DNA from: Tractidigestivibacter scatoligenes
Lineage (GTDB): Bacteria > Actinomycetota > Coriobacteriia > Coriobacteriales > Atopobiaceae
NCBI RefSeq assembly: GCF_001494635.1
Contig: NZ_LOJF01000001.1
Location: 1-64,000, forward strand
Direction: 5' to 3'
Length of the DNA: 64,000 nt
Below are positions 20,650 to 29,341 of the stretch, piece after piece. The notes beneath the pieces were generated by a model, which worked only from the letters and a program-made list of their open reading frames with translations, was not told where the DNA came from and ran no database searches. Within the stretch, counting starts at the first letter, position 1. Each line of letters begins with the position of its first letter. The translations under genes and the position numbers were made by a program.

Positions 20650-20937
20650 TCATATTTCCTTAGGCAGATTCTTGTATACACCCTGCCTATGTCCAACCCG
20701 AACAACCTCGATAAGCAGCTTTCCTTCGTTGATTGTCGCAAGAATCCTGTAGCTACCAACCCTGTATCTCCAGCCATTCTTCGTTCCCTTGAGCGCCTTG
20801 GAACCAGGAATTGCTTTGGGATTCTCACGGCTTGTGAGATTGTCATCGACCCATTTGAGAATCATTAACCGTTGTTTTATCTCGATGGAAAGCAGCTCTT
20901 TTATCGCGATGCGAGACCACTCGACCTCGTAGCTCAT
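20650..20937 (-). CDS. RelE/ParE-family toxin
   Basis: A 95-aa protein with the compact fold signature of RelE-like mRNA interferases: VEWSRIAIKELL at the start, then ALKGTKNGWRYRVGSYRILATINEGKL and VVRVGHRQGVYK at the end. Its ATG overlaps the antitoxin stop by 4 nt (ATGA). Conserved basic and aromatic residues (Arg/Tyr near the C-terminus) fit RNA cleavage on the ribosome, but ParE-like gyrase inhibition cannot be excluded by eye. Confidence 0.85.
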   Translation of the reverse strand: MSYEVEWSRIAIKELLSIEIKQRLMILKWVDDNLTSRENPKAIPGSKALKGTKNGWRYRVGSYRILATINEGKLLIEVVRVGHRQGVYKNLPKEI

Positions 20938-21161
20938 TCGGCTTCCATTGCCATGCGCTTGACTTCATCCATCGAGTAACGCATGCCATCGTCCGCGGCC
21001 AGAGCGTCCTCGTATGCCTGGCGGTCAGCAGCGTCCTCGACCATCTCAAGCGCCGCCTCGCGCACCACATCAGAGAACGTCCTGCCAACAAAGTCGGCAT
21101 ATGCCTGAATCCAAGACTTCTCCTCCGGCTCGAAGCGGATGGTCGTTGCCTCCATTGCCAT
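20934..21161 (-). CDS. RelB-like antitoxin
   Basis: A 75-aa protein: N-terminal ribbon-helix-helix-type stretch TTIRFEPEEKSWIQAYADFVGRT in family style, followed by an acidic helical C-terminus that would wrap the toxin. First gene of the pair; GGAGGAG precedes the ATG. A perfect inverted repeat covers its promoter, consistent with autoregulation by the complex. Confidence 0.83.
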   Translation of the reverse strand: MAMEATTIRFEPEEKSWIQAYADFVGRTFSDVVREAALEMVEDAADRQAYEDALAADDGMRYSMDEVKRMAMEAE

Positions 21162-21175
21162 TTTCGTTCTCCTCC

Positions 21176-21203
21176 AATCGTATTTCCTTGTAATACGATT
21201 ATA
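21176..21203 (-). promoter_or_regulatory. Promoter and operator of the RelBE-like module
   Basis: Inverted repeat AATCGTATT (21176-21184) and AATACGATT (21192-21200) with 7-bp spacing, overlapping a minus-strand TATAAT -10 hexamer (21198-21203). The -35 is weak. This is a typical autorepression site for a toxin-antitoxin operon. Confidence 0.75.
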
Positions 21204-21379
21204 CCCAGTCGTACTCCGCTAAAACGTGAGCTTTAGCTGAGACGAATTAGCCGATTGTGCCAACTGGGGAATTGGTACCGGAGGACGCTCTCCGCTCTCG
21301 CGCAGAGACGCTAGAAAGTTGGGCATACTGGCCAGAAGTCAGCCGCGCGCATGAGCCAGTCGCGCAGTCAGGAGGATTC

Positions 21380-22249
21380 ATGGCCATCCAGAAGCCCGAG
21401 CCGCTTGTAATCGGGAACAAGGCGTTCTACACCCTTACCTCGTACGGGCCGGTAGACGTGGAGGTGCACGTTGTTCGCACAACGGACGAGGAGGTAGGGC
21501 TTGCTATCCAGACTCTGGTGCGCGAGGCAGGCGGCACCGAGAAGGACCTCGCAGACCCGGCGTGGGTCGCAAGCCACTTTGACGGCCTCGAGGACGAGCA
21601 GCGCCTGCGCGAGCAGACCCGCGCATACCTCAGCTCGCTGAGCGAGGACTCCGCCGAGGAGCAGAAGGCCAACGCGTGTCTCGACGCGCTTGCCGAGCGC
21701 CTGTGCCAGTCGGTGCCGGCCGCACAGGTGTCGCAGGTGAAAGACGCGCTGTTCCAGGACATCGCGCAGCAGATCGCCACGACCGGCCAACCGGTTGAGG
21801 CGGTTCTCGCACAGATGGGCATGCGACCCGACCAGCTGGATTCGATGCTCCAGAGCGAGGCCGTGAAGGAGGCCGAGCACGAGGCGGCGCTCGACGCCTA
21901 TGCAAGCGAGAAGAAGATCAAGGTCGACGAGACCGAGCTCCCACACCTGTTGCAGCTCTCCCCCACCGACGCGCAGGCGCTCATCGCTCGCGCAAAGGCG
22001 GCGGGCCAAATGGACCAGCTCGTTGATGCCGCCCGCCGCACCAAGGCCCTCGAGGCCGTGGTGTCCGAGTGCCACTGCACCTACGTGCAGGAGACCGAGG
22101 CCGAGGCCAAGAAGCGCCTGGGAGAGGTGGCGGCTGTCATGCAGCACCGAGAGGAGCTGGCGCGCAAGGCGGCCAGTGCGGCCGAAAAGGACAGCGACAG
22201 CCCAGCAGGCAGCGGCGCGAACGGCAGCTCCGGGCTCAAGCTCGTGTAG
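21380..22249 (+). CDS. Trigger-factor C-domain-like protein lacking a PPIase domain
   Basis: A soluble, helical, acidic protein of about 289 aa. Residues from about 60 on (ADPAWVASHFDGLEDEQRLR, then QSVPAAQVSQVKDALFQ and further helices) resemble the C-terminal chaperone domain of trigger factor. There is no FKBP-type domain and no recognisable ribosome-binding GFRxGxxP loop. ATG 21380 follows CAGGAGGATTC. Likely a cytosolic holdase/chaperone relative, but the family call is by eye only. Confidence 0.55.
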   Translation: MAIQKPEPLVIGNKAFYTLTSYGPVDVEVHVVRTTDEEVGLAIQTLVREAGGTEKDLADPAWVASHFDGLEDEQRLREQTRAYLSSLSEDSAEEQKANACLDALAERLCQSVPAAQVSQVKDALFQDIAQQIATTGQPVEAVLAQMGMRPDQLDSMLQSEAVKEAEHEAALDAYASEKKIKVDETELPHLLQLSPTDAQALIARAKAAGQMDQLVDAARRTKALEAVVSECHCTYVQETEAEAKKRLGEVAAVMQHREELARKAASAAEKDSDSPAGSGANGSSGLKLV

Positions 22250-22276
22250 CGCGCCCAGCACCGACAGCGGTAACGC

Positions 22277-22313
22277 AACGGGGAGGCCGACCAACGTCGA
22301 CCTCCCCGTTTTT
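22277..22313 (+). terminator. Rho-independent terminator
   Basis: GGGGAGG and CCTCCCC with an inner CGA/TCG pair form a stable stem followed by TTTTT. Placed between the convergent trigger-factor-like gene and rpmE, so it may also serve the other strand. Confidence 0.85.
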
Positions 22314-22332
22314 GTTGCGCTATGAGGGAGTG

Positions 22333-22767
22333 CTACTCAGCTGCGGGAGCCTCGGCAGCGGCCTCGGCCTCGGGCTCTGCGGGAGCCTCGGCGGCCTTCG
22401 CGGCAGCCTTGGCAGCCTCTGCCTCGGCCTTCTTGGCGTACTCAGCGGCACGCTTGGCCTTCTCGGCAGCCTTGGCCTCCTTGGCGGCCTTGCGGGCAGC
22501 CTCGAGCTCCGCGGCCTTCGCGGCCTTGGCAGCCTTGGCGGCCTTCTCGGCATCGAGCCTGGCCTGCGCGGCGCCGCCGAACTTGTTGGCGAAACGCTGG
22601 ACGCGGCCGCCGGTGTCGACGAGCTTCTGCTGGCCGGTGTAGAACGGGTGGCACTTGTCGCAGAGGTCGATGACGAGCTCGGGCTTGGTGGAACGCGTCT
22701 TGAACGTGTTCCCGCAGGTGCAGCGGACGGTGCACTCCACGTAGTTAGGATGAATTCCTTGCTTCAT
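22333..22767 (-). CDS. rpmE: 50S ribosomal protein bL31 with long alanine-rich tail
   Basis: 144 aa against about 70-90 for most bL31 proteins. Residues 1-75 are canonical: [20 protein letters not shown], with zinc-ligand cysteines in the CxC pair and CDKC (C+ type), then [20 protein letters not shown]. From about 78 onwards is a Lys/Ala/Glu helix-forming tail ending in a Pro/Ala/Glu stretch. ATG 22767 has AAGGAG upstream. The tail may reach across the ribosome surface; its role is unknown. Confidence 0.95.
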   Translation of the reverse strand: MKQGIHPNYVECTVRCTCGNTFKTRSTKPELVIDLCDKCHPFYTGQQKLVDTGGRVQRFANKFGGAAQARLDAEKAAKAAKAAKAAELEAARKAAKEAKAAEKAKRAAEYAKKAEAEAAKAAAKAAEAPAEPEAEAAAEAPAAE

Positions 22768-22926
22768 TGCAGGACTCCTTTTGTCGGTCCTGGTTTCCGA
22801 CCAGGACAGGGGTGGTGATATCTTGGCACGGATTGCTCCGTCCAAGACGGTCAAGCTCTCGGAGTATAGCAAATCGCGCGTCGACGGTGTGTGGAGAATC
22901 GCTGACCACGGGCGGGTCGAGGCCGC

Positions 22927-23030
22927 AGCACCGGGCTTCTCCCAATCCGGACCCCGACCCCCGCGACAGCAACGGGCTTCTCGCATTCCAGCCCCCGCCC
23001 CCCGCCACAGCAACGGGCTTCTCGCCCTGC
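22927..23030. repeat. Imperfect 41-bp tandem repeat
   Basis: The phrase AGCAMCGGGCTTCTC recurs at 22927, 22968 and 23009, exactly 41 bp apart, with C-rich sequence between. It lies in the 699-bp divergent gap between rpmE and coaX, which otherwise holds hairpins H and D and no gene. Confidence 0.75.
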
Positions 23031-23042
23031 CATGCGCGGAGA

Positions 23043-23113
23043 TTAGCTCCTTTTCTTGATCTGGTCCGACGTTTGCCCAGGTAGCGCTAATCGCCATTAA
23101 GAAAAGGAGCTAA
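23043..23113. repeat. Hairpin element H (71 bp)
   Basis: Perfect 15-bp arms TTAGCTCCTTTTCTT (23043-23057) and complement (23099-23113). Minus-strand loop contains ACCTGGGCAAACGTCGG, nearly identical to the core of elements G and D although the arms are unrelated. Confidence 0.88.
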
Positions 23114-23183
23114 ACTCCGCGACGAGGGGGCCCGCAGGTGGGAGCAAGGCCCCCCAAGCCGAGATCCTGCCGCAGCGCCCCTC

Positions 23184-23273
23184 CAAAAGTGAACACGTTT
23201 TCAATTCGTGGGCCACCGGCGCGACGTTTCCCCAGGGGCCGCGGGGCGCTCATTGAAAACGTGTTCACTTTTG
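23184..23273. repeat. Hairpin element D (90 bp, GTGAACACG type)
   Basis: Perfect 22-bp arms, left 23184-23205 (starts CAAAAGTGAACACG) and right 23252-23273. Minus-strand loop holds CCCCTGGGGAAACGTCGC. Paired with element H 70 bp away in the rpmE/coaX divergent gap. Confidence 0.92.
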
Positions 23274-23466
23274 AGCGAGGGGAAGGGGAAAGGGGCGGGA
23301 GCAAGGGCGAGCGGGGGTGGGCCGTGGCGCGCCGAGGGCACCGCGCGCCAGGGCAATCGCGAGCAGACCGGCACCGTGTGTGTTCTAATGGCATCGGGGA
23401 CCAAACACGCCGCGAGCCGAGACGTGCCCGCTGCCGCCCCAGCAGCTCTTGCCAGGAAGGACGCCC

Positions 23467-24240
23467 ATGTTTCTCGCGATTGACGTTGGCAACACCCAGA
23501 CCACGCTCGGCCTCTTTGACGAGGACGGCAGCGTGGCGCACGGCTGGCGCATGGCGACGAGCCACACGGACACCTCGGACATGATCGACGCCCGCCTGCA
23601 CGGCTACTTCAACAAGGACGGCCTAGACCAGGCGCGCGTCACTGCCGCGGGCATCGCGTGCGTGGTGCCTGTGCTCACGCGCGCATGGTACAAGTGCCTG
23701 CTCGACCGCACGGGCACAGAGCCGCTGGTCGTGACCCCCCAGACGGACTCCGGCATGCGCATCGACATGCCCGACCCCACCCAGGTTGGTGCCGACCGCA
23801 TCGCCAACGCCGTGGCCGCACGCCTCACCTACGGCGCGCCGGTCATCGTGGTGGACTTTGGAACGGCAACAAACATCGATGTTGTCGACGCCGCGGGTTC
23901 CTACCGTGGCGGCGCCATCTCGCCGGGCCTCATGCTCTCGGCGGCGGCGCTCTTCTCGCGCGCGGCCAAGCTCTCCAGCGTGCCCATCGAGGCGCCCGCC
24001 CACGCGCTGGGCGAGACAACCGAGGCAGCCGTGCAGTCGGGCATCGTCGTGGGGGCGGCAGCACAGGCGGAGGGCCTGGTGGCCCGCATCAAGCGTGAGC
24101 TGGACATACCAAACGCACCCGTGGTGGGAACCGGTGGCCTTGCGCGCACCGTGAGTGCGGCGACCAATCTCTTCTCGGCCGTCGACCCCGACCTCACGCT
24201 GCGAGGCATCCGCGAGATCTGGCTGCACCAGCAGCGCTAG
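23467..24240 (+). CDS. coaX: Type III pantothenate kinase
   Basis: First step of coenzyme A synthesis, phosphorylating pantothenate. About 257 aa, ASKHA fold. Motifs: N-terminal phosphate loop AIDVGNTQTTLGLFD, GADRIANAVAA, and VVDFGTATNIDVVD. ATG 23467 with AGGAAGG is preferred to an ATG six codons upstream. It is transcribed divergently from rpmE and convergently with the biotin-ligase-like gene. Confidence 0.94.
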   Translation: MFLAIDVGNTQTTLGLFDEDGSVAHGWRMATSHTDTSDMIDARLHGYFNKDGLDQARVTAAGIACVVPVLTRAWYKCLLDRTGTEPLVVTPQTDSGMRIDMPDPTQVGADRIANAVAARLTYGAPVIVVDFGTATNIDVVDAAGSYRGGAISPGLMLSAAALFSRAAKLSSVPIEAPAHALGETTEAAVQSGIVVGAAAQAEGLVARIKRELDIPNAPVVGTGGLARTVSAATNLFSAVDPDLTLRGIREIWLHQQR

Positions 24241-24278
24241 TGCCGTAGGCAACCCGCGCCAGGTCGAGATGCGCGTCT

Positions 24279-24932
24279 CTACTGCGCCGCGCGGATGGAC
24301 GCCTGCTCGGGCGAGACCTCGACCTCGCCGCCAAGCTCGTTTCTCACCGTGGCGCGCCCCCACACGTCGACGCCCGCAAGGGTGCCCCGCATGGCCACGC
24401 GACCGTTGGGATACACCAGCTCGACAGGCTTGCCCACGAGCGCCACACGATCGAAGTAGTCCGAGAGCACCGGAGCAAGCGGGCCCGCAACGGCGCGACC
24501 AGCGCCCACGGCAGCAGCCCAGGCGTCCACACGGGCGAGAATGGCGCCGCATACGGCGTCTGCGACCTGCTCGTCTACCGGCAGCGCGTCCGCGTGCGCC
24601 CCGCCCGCGACGTCGAACGAGAGCGAGCACACCACGAACATGCCCTCGGCGTACCCAGCGCTGGTCCGCACGCGCGCAACCAGGCCCGCACCGTCCTCGC
24701 GAACCACGTCCGCCGGCCAGCCAACGCCCACGCCGGCAACGCCAAGCCGCTCAAGCCCCTCGCAGGCGCCAAGCGCCGCAACGTAGGGCACACCCGAGAG
24801 ACTACCCATACCAACCTGCGGCCGCAGCACGCAGGCAAGCTCAAGCTCCCCCCCCTCGCGATGCGAGAAGAGCTCGCCGTGCGGCGCGCCCTCGCGCGCA
24901 CGCTCCAAGGCCTGCTCGGCAGCTACTCCCAT
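24279..24932 (-). CDS. Truncated biotin-protein-ligase-like protein
   Basis: 217 aa. The segment LACVLRPQVG...VGWPADVV...AGLVARV aligns by eye with the central BirA catalytic core (VLRP, WPNDV, KLAGIL), and the end with the BirA C-terminal SH3-like domain. The N-terminal half of the catalytic domain, including the GRGRxGR biotin-binding loop, is missing; WPNDV has lost its Asn and KLAGIL its Lys. ATG 24932 overlaps the folP-folK stop by 10 bp, so the gene is intact in context rather than recently cut. Ligase activity is doubtful. Confidence 0.55.
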   Translation of the reverse strand: MGVAAEQALERAREGAPHGELFSHREGGELELACVLRPQVGMGSLSGVPYVAALGACEGLERLGVAGVGVGWPADVVREDGAGLVARVRTSAGYAEGMFVVCSLSFDVAGGAHADALPVDEQVADAVCGAILARVDAWAAAVGAGRAVAGPLAPVLSDYFDRVALVGKPVELVYPNGRVAMRGTLAGVDVWGRATVRNELGGEVEVSPEQASIRAAQ

Positions 24933-26365
24933 ACGATCTCCCCAAGGTCATCAGTCACGTGGCCAACGCGATCGTCCGGGTCAACCACGTTCACGCCGGA
25001 ATGGCGCAGGAAGCGCACGGGGTCGTGCATGAGGTCCTCCATGGGCACCAGCACAAAGTCGCGCTCGCCAAGGCCCGGGTGCGGCAGCGTGAGGCGCTTG
25101 CCCGCGTGGGTCTCGCCCTCGACCCACACTAGGTCGCAGTCGATGGTGCGCGGACCGTGGCCGGCCTCCTCCGGGTTGCGCTCGCGGCCCAGGGCGTCCT
25201 CTACGGCAAGCAGCTGCCCCATGAGCACCAGGGGGTGCAGCTCGGTGCGAATCTCGGCCACGGCGTCCGCAACCGGCGTCTTTATGCCGTAGGCAGGCTC
25301 CGTCTCGTACGCGTGGCTCACCGAGACCACACAGGTAAGCGGGATGTCATCGATCATCTGGACCGCACGGGTGATGTTGGCGAGACGGTCGCCCACGTTG
25401 GACCCAAGCGCCACAAAGCCCTGGCGGGAGTCCTTGTGCGAGACGGCCCAGAACGCGTTCACGGCCTGCGCCGTGCCGGCAACGTCGTGAACGCGCAGGA
25501 TGCGTGCGCCGTTCTGAATGGAGGAGATGCAGATGCCGTACGTGGCGGGGTCCATCTGGCCCGGCTGCACGGCACCAGCAATGGCACCCACGAAGCGCCT
25601 GCGCGAGACCGCCGCAAGCAGCGGGTAGCCCATCGAAGCCATGGAGCGCGTGGCGCGCTGGATGACCACGTCCTCATCGGCAAACTTGTCGAAGCCCGCG
25701 CCCGGGTCTAGGCAGATGCGGTCGTGTGCGACGCCCGCGCGCATGAGGGTGCGAGCCTGGTCGCCGAGAAAGCCCATCACCTGGCGCATGATGGGCGCCT
25801 CGTCCGGCAGCGTGAAACGGTGCTGCGAGGCCATGGGGCGCGGCGCTGCAGAGCGCGTGGGGCGCGAGTCGTCGAGAAGAACCTCGCGGCGAGGCGTATG
25901 CGAGCCGAGCCCCGCATGTTCCCAGTGCATGACCACACAGCCGCAGTCGGTCTCGGCAGCAACCTGCACCATGTCCGGGTTGGTGAAGCCAGTGACGTCG
26001 TTCACGATCGAGGCCCCAAGGCGCACACACATCTTGGCCACATCGGGGTGGCGCGTGTTCACCGAGACAATGGCGCCAACGGCGACAAGCGCACGGACCA
26101 CAGGCACCACGCGCTCGGCCTCCTCGTTGGAGGCAAGCGGCTCCTGGCCGGGAAGCGCGGGCGCTGCTCCCACATCGACGATATCTGCGCCCTCGTCGAG
26201 CATCTCGAGGCCACGCTCGGCGGCGGCCTTGGTGTCGACGCCACCCTTGCCGTCCGGGAAGGCCTCTGGGGTCACGTCGAGAATGCCCATGATGCGCGGG
26301 CGCGCGAGCGAGAGCTCGTGCGAGCCGACGAGCCAGGTTGCATAGTTCTCTCGGAGCACAGACAT
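24923..26365 (-). CDS. folPK: Dihydropteroate synthase-HPPK fusion protein
   Basis: 480 aa bifunctional folate enzyme. The DHPS domain (about 1-300) shows GILDVTPEAFPDG, VNDVTGF, DPGAGFDKF, SRRRFVGAI and the terminal RVHDV. The HPPK domain (about 318-480) shows FVALGSNVGDRLANI, HGPRTIDCDLVWV and LPHPGLGERDFVLVP. Together they make pyrophosphorylated pterin and dihydropteroate; the order FolP-FolK reverses the usual HPPK-DHPS fusion. Several DHPS ligand positions differ from consensus (NVTP to DVTP, SVDT to SVNT). ATG 26365 follows GGAGG. Confidence 0.9.
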   Translation of the reverse strand: MSVLRENYATWLVGSHELSLARPRIMGILDVTPEAFPDGKGGVDTKAAAERGLEMLDEGADIVDVGAAPALPGQEPLASNEEAERVVPVVRALVAVGAIVSVNTRHPDVAKMCVRLGASIVNDVTGFTNPDMVQVAAETDCGCVVMHWEHAGLGSHTPRREVLLDDSRPTRSAAPRPMASQHRFTLPDEAPIMRQVMGFLGDQARTLMRAGVAHDRICLDPGAGFDKFADEDVVIQRATRSMASMGYPLLAAVSRRRFVGAIAGAVQPGQMDPATYGICISSIQNGARILRVHDVAGTAQAVNAFWAVSHKDSRQGFVALGSNVGDRLANITRAVQMIDDIPLTCVVSVSHAYETEPAYGIKTPVADAVAEIRTELHPLVLMGQLLAVEDALGRERNPEEAGHGPRTIDCDLVWVEGETHAGKRLTLPHPGLGERDFVLVPMEDLMHDPVRFLRHSGVNVVDPDDRVGHVTDDLGEIVWE

Positions 26366-26456
26366 CGACCTCCCGTTGACGGCGCCGCGCGAGAGCGCGA
26401 CGGGGGTAGCACGCGCCGCCCCGCATTCAGGCTATTGTAGCGTGTGGGTTTGGGTG

Positions 26457-27200
26457 CTAGAAGTCGAACGCCTTCGCGATGTCGCAGGCGCACACAAGGT
26501 TGGCGGCGCCATCCTGCGGCGTGGGCTGCTTGTTGACAATCACGAGGTCATCGCCCTGGAAGTACTGCACGAGGCCAGCGGCGGGGTAAACCACGAGCGA
26601 GGTTCCGCCCACGATGAGCATGTCGCAGGACTGGATGGCCTCGGCTGCGCCCACAAGGGTCTTCTCGTCCAGCGACTCTCCATAGAGCACCACGTCGGGC
26701 TTGATGCGCCCGCCACACTCTTCGCAATGCGGCACGCCCGTGGTCCCCATGATCCACTCGGCCGAGTACACGTGCCCGCAGCTCTGGCACACGTTACGGT
26801 GCACCGAGCCGTGGAGCTCGAAGACGCGCCTCGAGCCAGCCGCCTGGTGCAGGCCGTCGATGTTCTGCGTGACCACGGCGGTGAGCTTGCCCTCGCGCTC
26901 CAGCTCGGCCAGCTTGTAGTGGGCCTGGTTAGGCTTGGCCCCCAGGGCGATCATCCGCGTGCGGTAGAAGTCGAAGAACTCCTCGGTGTGCGTGAGGTAG
27001 AACTCGTGGCTTAGCATCTCCTCGGGCGGGTACTTGAATTTCTGATGGTACAGGCCATCCTCGCTCCGGAAGTCCGGGATGCCGCTTGCCGTCGACACAC
27101 CTGCCCCGCCAAAGAACACCACGCGCTTGGCACGCCCGACCCTCTCGGCCAACTCCTGGGCTGCCTCACGCGCGTCCGAGACCACCTTCGCACCAGACAT
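26457..27200 (-). CDS. cobB: NAD-dependent protein deacylase (sirtuin, Sir2/CobB)
   Basis: 247 aa. The NAD-binding motif [15 protein letters not shown], the catalytic [12 protein letters not shown] and ELHGS (active-site His), and a structural zinc site (CQSCG and CEECG) are all visible. [12 protein letters not shown] completes the Rossmann fold. Removes acetyl (perhaps succinyl) groups from lysines, e.g. on acetyl-CoA synthetase. Divergently placed from the patatin pair; start ATG 27200 after AGGGAG. Confidence 0.94.
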   Translation of the reverse strand: MSGAKVVSDAREAAQELAERVGRAKRVVFFGGAGVSTASGIPDFRSEDGLYHQKFKYPPEEMLSHEFYLTHTEEFFDFYRTRMIALGAKPNQAHYKLAELEREGKLTAVVTQNIDGLHQAAGSRRVFELHGSVHRNVCQSCGHVYSAEWIMGTTGVPHCEECGGRIKPDVVLYGESLDEKTLVGAAEAIQSCDMLIVGGTSLVVYPAAGLVQYFQGDDLVIVNKQPTPQDGAANLVCACDIAKAFDF

Positions 27201-27266
27201 GGGCTACTCCCTCGACGAATGGGTAGAAGAACAGTTCCGATGCTAGCACCGAGAGGAGTGGTTTCC

Positions 27267-28283
27267 ATGACCGACCAGTCACAGCGCGAGGACGACCCAT
27301 CCGAGCGTATGGCCGAGAAACCCCAGGCCACCCAGCCCGAGAGCGATGCAGCCAAGGAGGGGAAAGCGGCGCCGGCACCTGCGGCTTCACCCGCAGCCCT
27401 CGAGAACAACGTACACGGCTGCGCCCTGGTCATCGAGGGCGGCGCCATGCGCGCAAGCTACGTATCGGGCCTGGTGAATGTCCTTCTCGAGCAGGGCATC
27501 TACTTTGACTACGTCTGTGGGATCTCGGCCGGCGCAACCGTCGCCACCAACTACGTCTCGCGCGACATGGTGCGCACCAAGCGCTCGTTTGTGGACTTTG
27601 CGGCAAACCCCCAGATGGGCGGCATGAAGTCGTTCCTCGACCGACACGGCTTCTTCAATGCCGACTACGACTACCTGGGCTGCATCGAGGACGGCTCGAT
27701 GCCGTTTGACTGGCAGACCTTCCAGGCCAACCCCGCTCGCGTGCGCATTCAGGCGTTTCAGCGTGACACCGGTCGCACCGTCGTGTGGGGGCGCGACCAC
27801 ATGCAGACGCTCGAGGAGCTCATGGCGTGCGTGCGGGCAAGCTCGACCATGCCAGGCATCATGAATCCCATCGAGGTAGACGGCCATGTCATGCTCGACG
27901 GCTCGCTTGGCGCGGGCGCGGGCCTCCCCAACCACATCGCTGAGGACGACGGCATCGAGAAGCTCTTCGTCATCACGTCTCGCCCCGCCGGGTACCGCAA
28001 GCACGAGCTCTCCCCCGTGAGGCGCCGCGGCATCATACACATAATGAAGGACCATCCCTACGCGAGAAACGCCATGCTCACGCGGCCCGAGCGCTACAAC
28101 GAGGAGCTTGCGCACCTGGAGGAGCTGGAGAAGTCCGGCCGCGCGCTGGTGGTGAGGCCGCGCGAGATGCCCGTCTCGCGCACCACCCGCGACGTCAAGG
28201 AGCTCGAGCACGCCTACCTGCTTGGGCACGAGCAGGGCATCGCCGAGCTGCCGCGCTGGCGCGAGTTCCTGTTTGGCGAGTAG
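27267..28283 (+). CDS. Patatin-like phospholipase, copy 1
   Basis: 338-aa serine lipid acyl hydrolase. Oxyanion hole EGGAMRAS (about 58-64), nucleophile elbow CGISAG with Ser87, and catalytic Asp211 in LDGSLG complete the Ser-Asp dyad. An acidic, Pro/Ala-rich leader of about 45 residues precedes the domain, with no signal peptide, so it should be cytoplasmic. ATG 27267 follows GAGAGGAG. About half of its residues, by eye, match the next gene. Confidence 0.9.
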   Translation: MTDQSQREDDPSERMAEKPQATQPESDAAKEGKAAPAPAASPAALENNVHGCALVIEGGAMRASYVSGLVNVLLEQGIYFDYVCGISAGATVATNYVSRDMVRTKRSFVDFAANPQMGGMKSFLDRHGFFNADYDYLGCIEDGSMPFDWQTFQANPARVRIQAFQRDTGRTVVWGRDHMQTLEELMACVRASSTMPGIMNPIEVDGHVMLDGSLGAGAGLPNHIAEDDGIEKLFVITSRPAGYRKHELSPVRRRGIIHIMKDHPYARNAMLTRPERYNEELAHLEELEKSGRALVVRPREMPVSRTTRDVKELEHAYLLGHEQGIAELPRWREFLFGE

Positions 28284-28395
28284 GACGTAGGGCTAGGGCT
28301 CCCAGTCCGACAGCGCGGAGGCGCTCGTCCTCGTAGCGCCGTGTTTCTCGCCCCGTGGTGCTGGGGGCTCTCGCCCAGCCACCCCGGGCCTCCCC

Positions 28396-28401
28396 TATAA
28401 T
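28396..28401 (+). promoter_or_regulatory. Putative -10 element of the second patatin gene
   Basis: TATAAT about 33 bp upstream of the start codon and followed by GGGAGG as ribosome-binding site. No good -35 is seen 17 bp upstream. Confidence 0.5.
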
Positions 28402-28433
28402 CCAGACGGTAAAACGTCTTATGGGAGGCTCTG

Positions 28434-29324
28434 ATGGAGCTTAAGAGCAACGTCTTTAATTGCGCGCTGTGCTTCGAGGGGGGCGGCTACCGCGCTAGCT
28501 ACACCGCGGGGTTTGCCAACGTCCTGCTCGAGAATCGTGTGTACTTTGATTTTGTCTGTGGGATCTCGGCGGGTGCCAGCCACACGGTCGACTACCTGAG
28601 CCGCGACCAGACACGCGTACGCGACGCCTTTATCGCCCTGGCGGACCAGCGCCCCAAGGCGGGCGGCGTGCGCTCGATGCTCATGGGGCACGGCTACTTC
28701 AACGCGGACTACGACTACGTGGGTGCGGCGCTCGAGGGCTACATGCCCTTTGACTTTAGGGCCTTTGCGGCCAACCCCGCGCGGCTGGCCATCCAGAGCT
28801 TCGAGGCCGACACGGGCAGGACCGTGGTGTGGGACAAGTCCGTCATGGGCGCGGCCATCCCCATGATGGAGCACGTGCGCGCCAGCTCGACCCTCCCCGG
28901 CGTCATGAAGCCCATCGAGGTCGACGGCCACGTGATGTACGACGGCGGCCTGGGTGAGGGCGCGGGACTCCCCACGCACATGGCAGAGGACGCGGGCTTT
29001 GAGCGCCTGGTCATGGTGTGCACGCGTCCGGCGGGCTATCGCAAGGTGGCGCCCACCAACCGCGAGCTGAGGCTCTACCACGTTATCTCGCACGGCAACG
29101 AGGCCGTTGAGGCAGCGCTTGCCACGCGCTGGCAGCGATACAACGACGCGATGGATCACCTGGAGCGCCTCGAGCGCGAGGGGCGTGCATGGGTCTTCAG
29201 GCCGGACGTGATGCCCGTGCGCTCCACCACCATCGACAAGCCCAAGCTCGAGGAGTCCTACGCCATGGGGCACGAGCAGGCCGAGAGGGACTTCCCGCGC
29301 ATGATGGAGTGGCTCCGCGGATAG
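28434..29324 (+). CDS. Patatin-like phospholipase, copy 2
   Basis: 296 aa, tandem paralog of the previous gene and lacking its acidic leader. Oxyanion hole FEGGGYRAS, nucleophile Ser45 in CGISAG, Asp170 in YDGGLG. Shared stretches with copy 1 include GYFNADYDY/GFFNADYDY and PIEVDGHVM. Probably a cytoplasmic lysophospholipase or acyl hydrolase for lipid turnover. ATG 28434 with GGGAGG; own promoter likely. Confidence 0.9.
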   Translation: MELKSNVFNCALCFEGGGYRASYTAGFANVLLENRVYFDFVCGISAGASHTVDYLSRDQTRVRDAFIALADQRPKAGGVRSMLMGHGYFNADYDYVGAALEGYMPFDFRAFAANPARLAIQSFEADTGRTVVWDKSVMGAAIPMMEHVRASSTLPGVMKPIEVDGHVMYDGGLGEGAGLPTHMAEDAGFERLVMVCTRPAGYRKVAPTNRELRLYHVISHGNEAVEAALATRWQRYNDAMDHLERLEREGRAWVFRPDVMPVRSTTIDKPKLEESYAMGHEQAERDFPRMMEWLRG

Positions 29325-29341
29325 TTGGTGCGGGGCCGACG

